64,000 nucleotides of DNA. It comes from CAYOUV01 sp963790075 (GTDB taxonomy: Bacteria > Chloroflexota > Anaerolineae > Anaerolineales > Villigracilaceae). How positions within the stretch are numbered: position 1 is the first letter of the stretch; each line of letters starts with the position of its first letter. The translations under genes and the position numbers were made by a program. The stretch lies in NCBI GenBank assembly GCA_963790075.1, contig CAWBNG010000004.1, positions 62,001 through 126,000 of the forward strand, in the 5' to 3' direction. The notes beneath the pieces were generated by a model that searched no databases, was not told the DNA's origin, and saw only the letters and a list, made by a program, of their open reading frames with translations. Of this stretch, positions 49,695 to 59,002 are shown piece after piece.

Positions 49695-50671
49695 GGATTT
49701 TCTCTGTCTCGTTCCGCAAACCAGCCCAAGGTGTCCCGCAGGGTTTGCTCGAAAGGACGCGGCGCGTAGCCCAGGTCTTTGGCAGCGCGGGCGTGGCTGA
49801 CCTGCCGGTTGGAGCGCAGCGCGTTGAGCATGGCTTGGGTGTAGAGTGGCTGTAAGTCGTTGATGCGGGCCAGCCCCGTCATGAGCGGCTGGAACAGGTC
49901 TGCCAGCCAGATGGGAACTACCGAGCGCGGCGCGGACCGGCCGGTGATTTCGGCGCTGATTTGTGCCAGTTCTCTCAGCGAGTGCCAGTGACCGGACAGG
50001 ATGTAGCGGCTCCCACCCCGCCCCAAACGTTCTGCCTGGATTGCACCTTGGACCACATCCCGCACGTCGACCCAATCGTAGCCGCCGCGCACCAGCGCCG
50101 GGATGCGCCCGCCGGCCAGCATCTGCAGGGCCTGCCCGAGATAGGAGGGGCGAAAATCGTAAGGCCCGAGGATGGCGGTCGGGATGATGATGACGCTGTC
50201 CAGTCCATGCTGCGGAGCCTGGCGCACGAGGCGTTCGGCCGCAGCCTTGGAGCGTTCGTAAGGCGGGAGGCGCTCGTCGCTCAGCAGCGGCCGGTCTTCA
50301 TCCAAGGGGAGTTCGAAAGGCTCCTGCCGGTAGGCATGGATCGAACTGAAGTAGACCAACTTTTCGACGCCGCAGCGCAGGCAGGCTGCGATCACATTAC
50401 CCGTGCCCGCAACATTGACGCGCTGCAATTCGTCCCAGTTGTCCATGCGGATCGAGATGGAACCGGCCAGGTGGTAAACGACCTGAGCGCCGCGGAAAGC
50501 CTGCTCGAGCGAGGCGGGATCGGCCAGGTCGGCAGAGGCGATTTCTACATCCAGGCCATCGATGGCGCGGCGGTCGCGATGGACCAGCGCGCGCACGGAA
50601 CGTCCCTGCGCCAGCAAAGCCCGCATGAGGTTGCCGCCCACCAGCCCGGATGCTCCTGTGATAACGATCAT
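49691..50671 (-). CDS. NAD-dependent epimerase/dehydratase (3-beta-HSD/hopanoid-associated-like)
   Basis: A 326-aa extended SDR. Rossmann motif ITGASGLVGGNLMRALL (G-x2-G-x2-G), LAGSISI, catalytic Ser in VYFSSIHAYR and Tyr/Lys of the Y-x3-K motif in YERSKAAAE. The C-terminal half resembles sterol 3-beta-hydroxysteroid and hopanoid-associated sugar epimerases. It overlaps the 5-alpha-reductase-like gene, making a two-gene unit that could oxidise a 3-hydroxyl and reduce a double bond on one ring substrate. No terpene cyclase is in view. Confidence 0.87.
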   Translation of the reverse strand: MIVITGASGLVGGNLMRALLAQGRSVRALVHRDRRAIDGLDVEIASADLADPASLEQAFRGAQVVYHLAGSISIRMDNWDELQRVNVAGTGNVIAACLRCGVEKLVYFSSIHAYRQEPFELPLDEDRPLLSDERLPPYERSKAAAERLVRQAPQHGLDSVIIIPTAILGPYDFRPSYLGQALQMLAGGRIPALVRGGYDWVDVRDVVQGAIQAERLGRGGSRYILSGHWHSLRELAQISAEITGRSAPRSVVPIWLADLFQPLMTGLARINDLQPLYTQAMLNALRSNRQVSHARAAKDLGYAPRPFEQTLRDTLGWFAERDRENP

Positions 50672-50750
50672 TGGACCGGGAGTCTCCTGTCGAGGGGGAG
50701 AACACTCCTGCCGCTGATGAGTTGCTGATCGAAGGCTGGAGAACCAAAAG

Positions 50751-50785
50751 AGCGACCTGTCCCCAGAGCTGCCCCCCAGGTCGCT
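50751..50785. terminator. Terminator-like hairpin
   Basis: AGCGACCTG / CAGGTCGCT, 9-bp stem and long GC-rich loop, followed on the plus strand by CTTTTTATTTG. It lies between the ferredoxin and epimerase genes. Confidence 0.7.
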
Positions 50786-50934
50786 CTTTTTATTTGTTCC
50801 AGAAATTTACTGGCTCGATATGGAAATTCCTTAGTGAAATCCCGGAAAATCACTAGAGAAATTTCGAATAATAACTGGCATAATCAAACGAAATAGCTAG
50901 CTAAATCTTTTGAATAAGCTTACTATTTTTACGC

Positions 50935-50971
50935 ATTAAGCCGCTTGATTCCTGAAATCAAGCGGCTTAAT
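50935..50971. terminator. Perfect 16-bp hairpin downstream of ferredoxin
   Basis: ATTAAGCCGCTTGATT / AATCAAGCGGCTTAAT with loop CCTGA, 30 nt past the ferredoxin stop. TTTTC follows on the plus strand; on the minus strand the tail is weak. Probably ends the ferredoxin message. Confidence 0.72.
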
Positions 50972-51000
50972 TTTCACATCTTTGTTCGAACACGAGTTGG

Positions 51001-51372
51001 CTACTGATAAAAAGCCTGGTTGCGCCGGATGCTTTCGCGCAGGTCGAGCACTTCGCCGGGCGCCAACTGGCGGGCGCTCGCGAGCACCACCGCCGCGCCA
51101 TGCTGGTCGGTGCCCTGGTAGCCTCCGCCCAGGCCGGGCTGGTTGAGCCACTCGCCGCCCTTGGCGCGATAGGTGGACGGGACTTCGTCCTCAGGGAAGA
51201 TCGCCGAGTAGGGGCATTCGGGCACGCAGGCGCCGCAGTCGATGCAGGTGGCGGGGTCGACGTAGTAGGTCGGCCAACTCTGCGCCGGCTCCCCGGCGCT
51301 GATGCACTCCACCGGGCAGACAGCGCTGCAGCCGTTGTCGCGCAGGCACAAACTGGTGATCACGTGGGTCAT
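51001..51372 (-). CDS. Ferredoxin of the 7Fe/8Fe type
   Basis: A 123-aa ferredoxin. The first cluster has C9, C15 and C19 in SLCLRDNGCSAVCPVECI; the second is CIDCGACVPECPYSAI. The spacing C-x5-C-x3-CP in the first motif is characteristic of the FdxA-type 7Fe ferredoxins. A C-terminal extension of about 60 residues ends RRNQAFYQ. An AAGGAG-like site precedes ATG. Soluble electron carrier, likely for anaerobic metabolism; partner not shown. Confidence 0.88.
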   Translation of the reverse strand: MTHVITSLCLRDNGCSAVCPVECISAGEPAQSWPTYYVDPATCIDCGACVPECPYSAIFPEDEVPSTYRAKGGEWLNQPGLGGGYQGTDQHGAAVVLASARQLAPGEVLDLRESIRRNQAFYQ

Positions 51373-51657
51373 GTTTTACTCTCCTTAACGCTAAAGCTTT
51401 TGGATTGCACCCATATTTTTACGGGGTTACCCATATAGTCGTTATATGCAAAGAAAAGTTACTGCCAGCTCCCGGAAAGATCTAACCGCGCAGGCGGCAC
51501 CGTTCGTCCGCTGGATCGCTACGCTGATGCCGCGAACCTCGGCAGCACGCCGGTGCGAGGCGGCAAAGCGCGCCGAGATATTTTTGGATTCTCTTCACGT
51601 TCCTGACGTCCTTGGCGGTTCCAGATTTTGAGCGCTCCCCAAAGCTCTTTTCCATGC

Positions 51658-51663
51658 CATAAT
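51658..51663 (+). promoter_or_regulatory. Putative -10 box giving a leaderless transcript
   Basis: CATAAT lies 6 nt before the ATG at 51670, with no Shine-Dalgarno, so transcription could start at the ATG. No good -35 is seen. The 51373-51669 gap holds no other recognised feature. Confidence 0.4.
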
Positions 51664-51669
51664 ATACAC

Positions 51670-54387
51670 ATGCTGATCCTGCCCCTCTCTTCTCCCGAAG
51701 CGAGCCTGGAAAACGCCGGCGGCAAAGGCGCCAGCCTGGCCCGCCTGACGCGCCTGGGCCTGCAAGTCCCGCCCGGTTTCATGCTCGTCACCGAAGGCTA
51801 CCGCGCCTTTGTCGCAGCCAACGATTTAGATGGACGCATCGCCTCCGCGCTCGGAGGGCTCACGGCCGAAGATGCGGCGGGACTGGAGCGCGCCTCGGCG
51901 CAAATCCGCGCGGCTTTTACGGCGGGGAAGCTGCCGGACGAAATCGTGCAGGCGCTGACCGAAGCCTACCGCGCGCTCGGCGCCCCACCTGTGGCCGTGC
52001 GCTCCTCGGCCACCACCGAAGACCTGCCCGAGCTGTCCTTCGCCGGGCAGCAGGACACCTTCCTGAACGTGGTCGGCAAATCGCAGCTGCGCGCAGCCGT
52101 GGTCGATTGCTGGAGCAGTCTCTGGACGGCGCGCGCCATCGGCTACCGGCTGCGTAACGCCATCCCGCATGACGAGGCCGCGCTGGCGGTGGTGGTGCAG
52201 GAGCTGGTGCCGAGTGAGACCTCGGGCGTGCTCTTCACCGCCAATCCGCTGACCGGGCTTTTGAGCGAAGCGGTCATCGACGCGACCTACGGGTTGGGCG
52301 AGGCGCTGGTTTTGGGGCAGGTCGAGCCGGATCACTTCGTGGCCAACTCGTTCAGCGGCGAGATCCGCGCGCTCAGCCTGGGGGGCAAGGGGACGGCCAC
52401 GCGCGTTAAAGTGGGTGGGGGCGTGGAAAACGTCCGCGCAGAGGCGGCCGGGCGGCGGACGCTCTCGGCTGAGCAGGTGCGCCAGCTGGCTGCTGTGGGC
52501 CAGCGAATTCAGAAAGAATACGGTACTCCGCAGGACATCGAGTGGGCCTTCGCGGGCGGGGAGCTGTTCATCCTGCAGTCGCGCCCGATCACCTCGCTCT
52601 TTCCCGTCCCGCGCGTCTCCTTCGACCCGCTGATCGTCTGGTTCTCGTTCGGGGCGGTGCAGGGGTTGGTTGGGCCGCTGACCCCGCTCGGGCTGGAGGC
52701 CATCCAGCGCGTGGTGCTGGGCATAGGGCAAAAGCTGGGCGTACAGATCGCGTACGAAGAGCAGGACGTGATGGCCCTGGCGGGCGAGCGCATCTGGATC
52801 AAGATCAGCGACATGCTGCGCCACCCGCTCGGCTACCGCCTGACCGGTGGTTTCCTGGAGTTCGTCGAACCCAGCGTGGGGCAGATCCTGCGCTCGCTGC
52901 TGGCCGACCCGCGTCTGGGTGCTGGTCAGGGGCGCTTCAAACTCAGCACCCTGCGCCGCCTGCTGGGCTTCTTCCTGCCCGTGGCCTGGAATAGCTTATG
53001 GAACATGCTGGACCCCGCGCGCGCCCGCGCGCGTTTCGACGCCCGGCTGGAGGCCTATTTAAAGACGATCCGCATCCCCTCCGGCGCGGACCGCTTCGAG
53101 CGGCTGGCGAACTTTGCCGCCTTTATGGACGCGCAGGGCGGCCTGGCCGAGGCCCTGCCAACGCTGCTGCCGCGCTTCATCCCGGTCTTCGCGCCGGCCA
53201 TGGCCTCGCTCAACCTGATCGGTCACCTGCTGCCCGGGGCATACTCGGGCGAGGACAGTTTTTCGAGCTCCGCCCTGGAAGTGACCCGCGGCCTGCCGCG
53301 CAACGTCACGACCGAGATGGACCTGGCCTTGTGGGGGACGGCGACCGCCATCCGCGCTGACGCCCAGGCGGCGCAAGCCTTCCAAGACCTGGACGCCTCT
53401 GCGCTGGCCGCCCGTTACCTGGAGGTAGGGCTGCCTCCCGCGGCGCAAGCTGCCGTGGAGGTCTTCCTGGATAGATACGGCATGCGCGGGGTGGGGGAGA
53501 TCGACCTGGGCCAGCCGCGCTGGCGGGAGGACCCGACCCCGGTCATGCAGTCGCTGCAGAGTTATCTGCAAATCGCGCCCGAGTATGCCCCGGATGCGCT
53601 CTTCGCGCAGGGCGCCAGGAAGGCCGAAGAAGCCATCGAACGCCTGGCGGCCGAGGCGCGCCGCCAGCGCGGCGGCTGGCTCAAGGAAAAACTGCTGCGC
53701 GGCGCGGCGCGCCGGGTGCGCCTGCTGATGGGCGCCCGCGAAAGCCCCAAGTTTATCGCCGTGCGCGCCATGGGCATCGTGCGGGAGTTCCTGCTCGAAA
53801 CCGGGCACGCGTTCGCCGCCGCGGGTACGCTCGCCCGACCCGACGACCTGTTCTTCCTGCACGTGAACGAATTGGAAGCGCTCTCCCGCCATGTTGATCG
53901 CGACTGGCGGGCGCTGGTCGCTGAACGCCGCCAGACCTTCGCGCGTGAGCTGCGCCGCCGGCAGGTGCCGCGCGTGCTGGTCAGCGACGGGCGCGCCTTC
54001 TACGAAGGCATCGGTGCGGAAGTCGACACTGGCCAGGTCATCAGCGGCAGCCCGGTTTCGCCGGGCGTGGTCGAAGGCCTGGTGCACGTGGTGCTCGACC
54101 CGCGCGAAGCCCGGCTGGCCCCCGGCGAGATCCTGGTTTGCCCCGGCACCGATCCGGCCTGGACGCCGCTCTTCATGGCGGCCGGCGGGCTGGTGATGGA
54201 GGTGGGCGGCATGATGACCCACGGCTCGGTGGTGGCGCGCGAATACGGCATCCCGGCAGTGGTCGGCGTGCACCAGGCCACACTGCGGCTGAAAGACGGC
54301 CAGCGCATCCGGCTGGACGGTTCGAGCGGAAGAATTGTGATGCTCCCACCGGCAGGGCCAGCGACATCGAACCAGAGTACTGCTTGA
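51670..54387 (+). CDS. PEP-utilising, rifampicin-phosphotransferase-like enzyme
   Basis: A 905-aa protein. Residues 1-320 are the PPDK_N ATP-grasp domain (GGKGASLARL, VAVRSSATTEDLPELSFAGQQDTFLNV, SGVLFTANPLTG). A central region, about 330-790, has no match I know. A C-terminal swivelling phosphohistidine domain has His851 in GGMMTHGSVVAREYGIPAVVGV. The TIM-barrel that follows the His domain in PEP synthase and PPDK is absent, so the order is that of rifampicin phosphotransferases (Rph). Those phosphorylate a bound drug with the ATP beta-phosphate. The real substrate is unknown; it may be a metabolite. Start MLILPLSSPEASLENAGGKG is the natural N-terminus. Confidence 0.85.
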   Translation: MLILPLSSPEASLENAGGKGASLARLTRLGLQVPPGFMLVTEGYRAFVAANDLDGRIASALGGLTAEDAAGLERASAQIRAAFTAGKLPDEIVQALTEAYRALGAPPVAVRSSATTEDLPELSFAGQQDTFLNVVGKSQLRAAVVDCWSSLWTARAIGYRLRNAIPHDEAALAVVVQELVPSETSGVLFTANPLTGLLSEAVIDATYGLGEALVLGQVEPDHFVANSFSGEIRALSLGGKGTATRVKVGGGVENVRAEAAGRRTLSAEQVRQLAAVGQRIQKEYGTPQDIEWAFAGGELFILQSRPITSLFPVPRVSFDPLIVWFSFGAVQGLVGPLTPLGLEAIQRVVLGIGQKLGVQIAYEEQDVMALAGERIWIKISDMLRHPLGYRLTGGFLEFVEPSVGQILRSLLADPRLGAGQGRFKLSTLRRLLGFFLPVAWNSLWNMLDPARARARFDARLEAYLKTIRIPSGADRFERLANFAAFMDAQGGLAEALPTLLPRFIPVFAPAMASLNLIGHLLPGAYSGEDSFSSSALEVTRGLPRNVTTEMDLALWGTATAIRADAQAAQAFQDLDASALAARYLEVGLPPAAQAAVEVFLDRYGMRGVGEIDLGQPRWREDPTPVMQSLQSYLQIAPEYAPDALFAQGARKAEEAIERLAAEARRQRGGWLKEKLLRGAARRVRLLMGARESPKFIAVRAMGIVREFLLETGHAFAAAGTLARPDDLFFLHVNELEALSRHVDRDWRALVAERRQTFARELRRRQVPRVLVSDGRAFYEGIGAEVDTGQVISGSPVSPGVVEGLVHVVLDPREARLAPGEILVCPGTDPAWTPLFMAAGGLVMEVGGMMTHGSVVAREYGIPAVVGVHQATLRLKDGQRIRLDGSSGRIVMLPPAGPATSNQSTA

Positions 54388-54664
54388 AACGTACCCCAAA
54401 AAACGCTAAGATGTAGTTACTCCGGGGAACTACCGGGACAAATTACGGCACGTTCAACGCCGGGTCTGCCTGCAGAATTCACGACCCACATCCCAGCACA
54501 TCAATACAAACAAGTCCATTGTCGCCACGCGCCATTTGCAGCAGGAATGCCCAAAAGGAGGTGATTGCATCGGGATTTCAACGCCTATATTTTTTCGCCT
54601 TTGGGTAACGAGCTTTTCGTTGCCGGGCAATATACGTATTCGTATCAAGGAAGGAGGATAAAAA
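54388..54664. other. Intergenic region before the trypsin-like protease
   Basis: No ORF or RNA is supported. The protease ribosome site AAGGAAGGAGG is at its right end. Confidence 0.4.
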
Positions 54665-55519
54665 ATGAAGAAATTTGCAGTCGCGATCGTACTGGTACTG
54701 GCTCTGGTCCTGAGCACCGTCGGGGTGGTTAGCGCGATCACCAACGGACAGCCGGATGGAAATAATCATCCCTACGTAGGCCTGCTGGTTTTCGATGTTG
54801 GCGGCGTCCCGGCCTGGCGCTGCAGCGGGGCTTTGATCGCACCTAACGTGGTCCTGACCGCCGGTCACTGCACCGATGGGGCCGATGCGGCGCGCATCTG
54901 GTTTGCCGAGGATGTCACCTATGATGCAGTCCCCTTCCCGCTGTATCCCTACGGAGGTCCGGGTAGCGGCGCAACCGAGGGCACGCCCTACACTAATCCG
55001 GACTACGACAGCCCTGATAATCCTTATGGTGGCGGCAACGGTCTGCCGGCCTTCTCCTACCGCGATGTAGGCATTGTCGTTCTGGACGAGCCGGTCGATG
55101 TAGGTGGCTTTGCTGCCCTTCCTACAGCGGGACTGGTGGATTCGCTCAAGAACAAGACCGCCATCGATTTCGTCGGCTATGGCGTGCAGTTTCAGGCCCA
55201 AATCCCCGGGAAGGAACTGCCGCAGCCGCCGCCCTACTACCGCTGGACGGGACCGCGGGTCCGCATGTACGCCCCGAGCGAAATGGTCTCCGGGAATTTC
55301 GTGCACAGCGCCGAATATATGAAGCTGGCCTTGAATCCCGGTGGCGGTTCCGGCGGGACCTGCTTCGGTGACTCTGGCGGGCCGGACCTGCTGGGCGGCT
55401 CGAACGTCGTCCTGGCGGTTAACTCGTACGTGACCAACGTCAATTGCTCCGGCGTGGGCTATTCCGCACGCGTGGATGTTCCCGAAGTGCTGGACTGGAT
55501 CTACACGTTCATGCCGTAA
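54665..55519 (+). CDS. Secreted trypsin-like serine protease (S1)
   Basis: A 284-aa secreted protease. Signal peptide 1-24 (cleavage after VSA), then ITNGQPDGNNHPYVG, which resembles a trypsin mature N-terminus with no propeptide. Catalytic His68 in LTAGHC, Asp in RDVGIVVLD and Ser in GTCFGDSGGPD; disulfide-type Cys pairs surround them. Specificity pocket residues are not clear. AAGGAAGGAGG gives a strong ribosome site. It is followed by a large subtilisin gene, so the pair probably serves extracellular protein breakdown. A 13-bp hairpin lies 25 nt downstream. Confidence 0.9.
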   Translation: MKKFAVAIVLVLALVLSTVGVVSAITNGQPDGNNHPYVGLLVFDVGGVPAWRCSGALIAPNVVLTAGHCTDGADAARIWFAEDVTYDAVPFPLYPYGGPGSGATEGTPYTNPDYDSPDNPYGGGNGLPAFSYRDVGIVVLDEPVDVGGFAALPTAGLVDSLKNKTAIDFVGYGVQFQAQIPGKELPQPPPYYRWTGPRVRMYAPSEMVSGNFVHSAEYMKLALNPGGGSGGTCFGDSGGPDLLGGSNVVLAVNSYVTNVNCSGVGYSARVDVPEVLDWIYTFMP

Positions 55520-55543
55520 CGATCAGAAATAGAAACCAGGCCA

Positions 55544-55574
55544 ATCAGGGCGTTGCCCACAGCAACGCCCTGAT
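55544..55574 (+). terminator. Hairpin after the trypsin-like gene
   Basis: ATCAGGGCGTTGC / GCAACGCCCTGAT, 13-bp perfect stem, loop CCACA. No T-run follows, so it may stabilise the 3' end rather than terminate on its own. Confidence 0.65.
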
Positions 55575-55957
55575 CGATCTAATGATCCAAGAATCTGCTG
55601 CCCACCAATTTTGAAAAATACTTGATTCTCATTCAGTTTTAATATAATATTCTATACAACCTTACAATTTTGTAAGCTCCGCAAAACATGCCCAGCGCAA
55701 GGAGGAGACGCAGTCACAAACGTACGCCAGGCAGTAGAAAACAAATCTATTGTTCCAAACCGGTCTTTCATCATCATAGATTACCATCCAACTGACGACT
55801 GTGTGTTCGAAAGCTAAGCGCTGGGCCGCACACGCATGGGAAAACTGTCCATTCTGTGCCTGTGTATTTTGTTGGTGAGAGGAGGTGATGCAAATCAGGG
55901 AAGTCCATCCACAAGAATAGCCCAAGCATACCAACCAAAATAGAGGAGAATATAAAG
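55575..55957. other. Leader region of the subtilisin-like protease
   Basis: No convincing gene; a minus-strand frame here (55662-56072) is not protein-like. It has an AT-rich promoter-like stretch (TTTTAATATAATATTC near 55636) and a small dyad CTTACAATTTTGTAAG at 55661-55676. Confidence 0.45.
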
Positions 55958-58912
55958 ATGCATCGAAAAATTGTTTATATTGTGTTGATTCTTGCCATGG
56001 CGTTATCCGTGTCGACTTCTGTGTCGGCCCAGGGAAGTCAATCGCCACTTGCGAAAAGCAACGCAAAGTCATACATTGTCGTCATGGCGGCTGATCCGAT
56101 CATTGCTTACGAAGGCAATGTAGCCGGATACGCGGCTACCAAACCTGGCAAGGGTGAAAAGATCAATCCCAATAGTGCCCATGTGCGCAAGTATGAAAAA
56201 TTCCTGGAAAAGAGTCATAACAACACCCTGGCCTCGGCGGGCGTCTCGGCCAATTCGAAGATCAATGATTATACGTTTGCGCTGAATGGGTACTCTGCCA
56301 TCCTGACCGATGCTGAAGTCAAGCAGGTCAGGGGACAGGCTGGCGTGATGATGGTTCTGGAGGATGAACTGCGTCAGCCAACGACGGACAGCAGCCCGGG
56401 TTTCCTGGGTTTGACTGGTCCAACTGGCGCCTGGCAGAAGGGCTACACCGGCGAGAATGTGGTGGTCGGTGTGATCGATACCGGGATCTGGCCGGAGCAT
56501 CCCAGCTTTGCCGACGACGGCAGCTACGCTTCATTGCCGGATTATGCAGGCTTGCCTTGTGAATTCGGCAACACTGCGCAAAACCCGAACGATGCGCCTT
56601 TCACCTGTAACAATAAGCTGCTTGGCGCGCGCCAGATGTTGAATACCTACCGCTTGTATTATCTCGATCCGGATGAGTTTGACTCGGCTCGCGATGACGG
56701 CGGTCATGGCACGCACACTGCTTCGACAGCTGCCGGTAATTCCGGCGTGGAAGCCAATGTCCTGGGTGTGCCGCGCGGCAGCATTTCCGGCATGGCCCCG
56801 CGTGCACGCGTGATCGCCTATAAAGCCTTGGGCAACCTGGGCGGCTTTGGCTCCGATCTGGCTGCGGCCATCGACCAGGCTGTTGCGGATGGCGTGGATG
56901 TGATCAATTACTCGATCGGTTCCAGTTCTTACGCACTTGGTCCCGATGATATCGCTTTCCTGTTTGCAGCGGATGCGGGTGTGTTCGTCGCCACATCCAA
57001 CGGCAACAGCGGTCCGGCCCCGGCTACGACCGGTTCGCCTTCATCCGTACCCTGGCTGACCAGTGTTGGCGCCAGCACGCAGGCTCGCTACTTCCAGGGC
57101 TCGGCCAGTTCCAGCGATGGCTGGGAGTACTTCGGTGCTTCGATCACCGGGGGCACCGACGAGTTGCCGCTGGTGGATGCGGCCAATGCCGGTGACGAAT
57201 TGTGCGGTCCCGGAAATCTAAATGCCTCGGTGGCCGGTAAAATTGTGCTTTGTAAGCGTGGCGCCTATGATCGTATCCAAAAAAGCTACGCAGTTTATCT
57301 GGCGGGCGGCGCGGGCATGATCATGTATAACGCCTTTGACGGCCAGGATCAGGAGACCGATACGCATTGGGTCCCCTCGGTTCATATCACTTATTCCGAC
57401 GGCCTGGCGATCAAGAGTTATATTGCAGGTTCGGCCAGCCCCGTGGCCAGGATCAACGGTGGTGAGAAGATCACGGTCGATGCACCCTGGATGGCTGCTT
57501 TCTCATCCCGTGGCCCCAACCGGCTCTCCGGCGATATCGTCAAACCCGATCTCACCGCTCCCGGCGTGCAAATCCTGGCCGGTTACTCGCCCTTCCCCGA
57601 TCCAGGTGAAGTTCCGGGCGAATTGTTTGTAGCCATTGCAGGCACCTCCATGGCCAGCCCGCACGTCGCTGGTATTTTTGCGCTGCTCAAACAGGCTCAC
57701 CCGGATTGGACTCCGGCCATGGCCAAATCTGCGCTGATGACCACTGCCTATGGGAACGTCATGAAGGAAGATGGCGTCACCCCGGCCGATCCATTCGATA
57801 TGGGTTCCGGTCAGGTCAATCCGGGCAGCCCGGTCCACAAAGGCTCTGCCTTCCAGCCTGGCCTGGTTTATGATGCTGGCCTGTTCGAGTACGCCGCTTT
57901 CACCTGCGGCGCTAATCTGGGTGTCTTTACCGCTGGCACCTGCGCCTTCCTTGATTCGGTTGGCGTTCCCAGCGATCCCAGCGACCTGAACCTGCCCTCG
58001 ATCGGTATCGAGGGACTGGCTTCGAGCCAGACCGTGCAGCGCACAGTCACCAGTGTTGCCAAGGAAAACGGCTGGCGTGAGTACACAGTTTCGGTTCATC
58101 CGCCTGCAGGCTACGATGTCTCTGTTAGCCCATCGACGATCCGCCTCAAGAGTGGTCAATCTGCCACATACTACGTGACCGTTACAAATGTGTCCGGCTC
58201 GGCTGATGTGTGGAGCCATGGGTCACTGACCTGGACTGACAAGACTGGCAACTACAGTGTCTACAGCCCGATTTCAGTCAGTGGAGCACTGTTCGATGCT
58301 CCACCCTCGATCACAGGCAGCGGCGCCTCCGGCTCGGCCAACTTTGATATCGGCTTCGGCTATACCGGTGCATACACGGCTGCCCCGCATGGCTTGGTAG
58401 CGCCAATCTTCTTTTCTGACAGCATTGGTCAGGACCCTGATCAAACTTATCCAAGCGGAGATGATAGCCCTGTCGGAGTACAAAAGTGGAACTTACCCAT
58501 TAGTGGGGCCGCGTTTTTACGGATTAAGCTCGTGATACCCGGCCCGGATGATATCGACCTGTTCCTCGAGAATTCTTCAGGGGACATCGTTGCATCCAGC
58601 GGCAATGGGGGCACCGACGAATTGATCGAACTAACGTTACCAGCCGACGATACATATACGTTGGTTGTCCACGGCTGGTCCGTTCCCAGTGCGCCGTTAC
58701 CATACACGGTGTCAACGTGGATTGTGCCCCTGGCATCAGGTGGAAGCCTGAGTGTCGATAGCGCACCAGCCTCGGCTGTGAGCGGGACCTCCGGAACAGT
58801 GAATGTAAGCTGGTCTGGTCTCGCTCCCGGTACGCAGTATCTTGGAGCTGTCTCCCATTCCGATGGTTCCGGCCTGATTGGCCTGACCCTGGTTGATGTA
58901 ACCAGCCCCTAG
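55958..58912 (+). CDS. Secreted subtilisin-like protease with PA domain (S8)
   Basis: A 984-aa secreted protease. Signal peptide 1-25, then an I9-type inhibitor propeptide (about 38-140: SYIVVMAADPII...VMMVLEDEL). The S8 domain has Asp174 (GVIDTGIW), His250 (GGHGTHTAST) and Ser564 (GTSMASPHVAG). A PA domain sits between His and Ser (about 390-500, ending GGAGMIMYNAFDG). After the catalytic domain come an FN3-like region and a C-terminal PPC-like domain (DDIDLFLENSSGDIVASSG). The layout matches plant-cucumisin-like bacterial S8A enzymes. TAGAGGAG precedes the ATG. Extracellular protein degradation. Confidence 0.93.
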   Translation: MHRKIVYIVLILAMALSVSTSVSAQGSQSPLAKSNAKSYIVVMAADPIIAYEGNVAGYAATKPGKGEKINPNSAHVRKYEKFLEKSHNNTLASAGVSANSKINDYTFALNGYSAILTDAEVKQVRGQAGVMMVLEDELRQPTTDSSPGFLGLTGPTGAWQKGYTGENVVVGVIDTGIWPEHPSFADDGSYASLPDYAGLPCEFGNTAQNPNDAPFTCNNKLLGARQMLNTYRLYYLDPDEFDSARDDGGHGTHTASTAAGNSGVEANVLGVPRGSISGMAPRARVIAYKALGNLGGFGSDLAAAIDQAVADGVDVINYSIGSSSYALGPDDIAFLFAADAGVFVATSNGNSGPAPATTGSPSSVPWLTSVGASTQARYFQGSASSSDGWEYFGASITGGTDELPLVDAANAGDELCGPGNLNASVAGKIVLCKRGAYDRIQKSYAVYLAGGAGMIMYNAFDGQDQETDTHWVPSVHITYSDGLAIKSYIAGSASPVARINGGEKITVDAPWMAAFSSRGPNRLSGDIVKPDLTAPGVQILAGYSPFPDPGEVPGELFVAIAGTSMASPHVAGIFALLKQAHPDWTPAMAKSALMTTAYGNVMKEDGVTPADPFDMGSGQVNPGSPVHKGSAFQPGLVYDAGLFEYAAFTCGANLGVFTAGTCAFLDSVGVPSDPSDLNLPSIGIEGLASSQTVQRTVTSVAKENGWREYTVSVHPPAGYDVSVSPSTIRLKSGQSATYYVTVTNVSGSADVWSHGSLTWTDKTGNYSVYSPISVSGALFDAPPSITGSGASGSANFDIGFGYTGAYTAAPHGLVAPIFFSDSIGQDPDQTYPSGDDSPVGVQKWNLPISGAAFLRIKLVIPGPDDIDLFLENSSGDIVASSGNGGTDELIELTLPADDTYTLVVHGWSVPSAPLPYTVSTWIVPLASGGSLSVDSAPASAVSGTSGTVNVSWSGLAPGTQYLGAVSHSDGSGLIGLTLVDVTSP

Positions 58913-58965
58913 GAGACTCCGGCTCATAAGACAGGCGAGTAGTTCGTAAACTTGCCTGACAAAAA

Positions 58966-58997
58966 ACTACCGCCCATAGAATTCTATGGGCGGTAGT
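58966..58997 (-). terminator. Perfect 32-nt palindromic terminator
   Basis: ACTACCGCCCATAGAA / TTCTATGGGCGGTAGT, 16-bp arms with no spacer. On the minus strand it is followed by TTTTTTGTC, so it ends the lipoprotein gene at 59003-59596; it also separates the plus-strand subtilase gene. A shorter hairpin, CAGGCGAG/CTTGCCTG, lies just left. Confidence 0.85.
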
Positions 58998-59002
58998 GTA
59001 TG

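Noticed and set aside
49695..50075. 127-residue N-terminal extension of the 5-alpha-reductase-like protein
   Set aside because: It is an out-of-frame shadow of the epimerase gene; the natural ATG overlaps the epimerase stop by 4 nt.
51446..51631. 61-aa plus-strand frame before the Rph-like gene
   Set aside because: No Shine-Dalgarno, no recognisable composition or motif.
55662..56072. 136-aa minus-strand frame over the subtilisin leader
   Set aside because: It overlaps the start of a strong secreted protease gene antisense and shows no protein signature.
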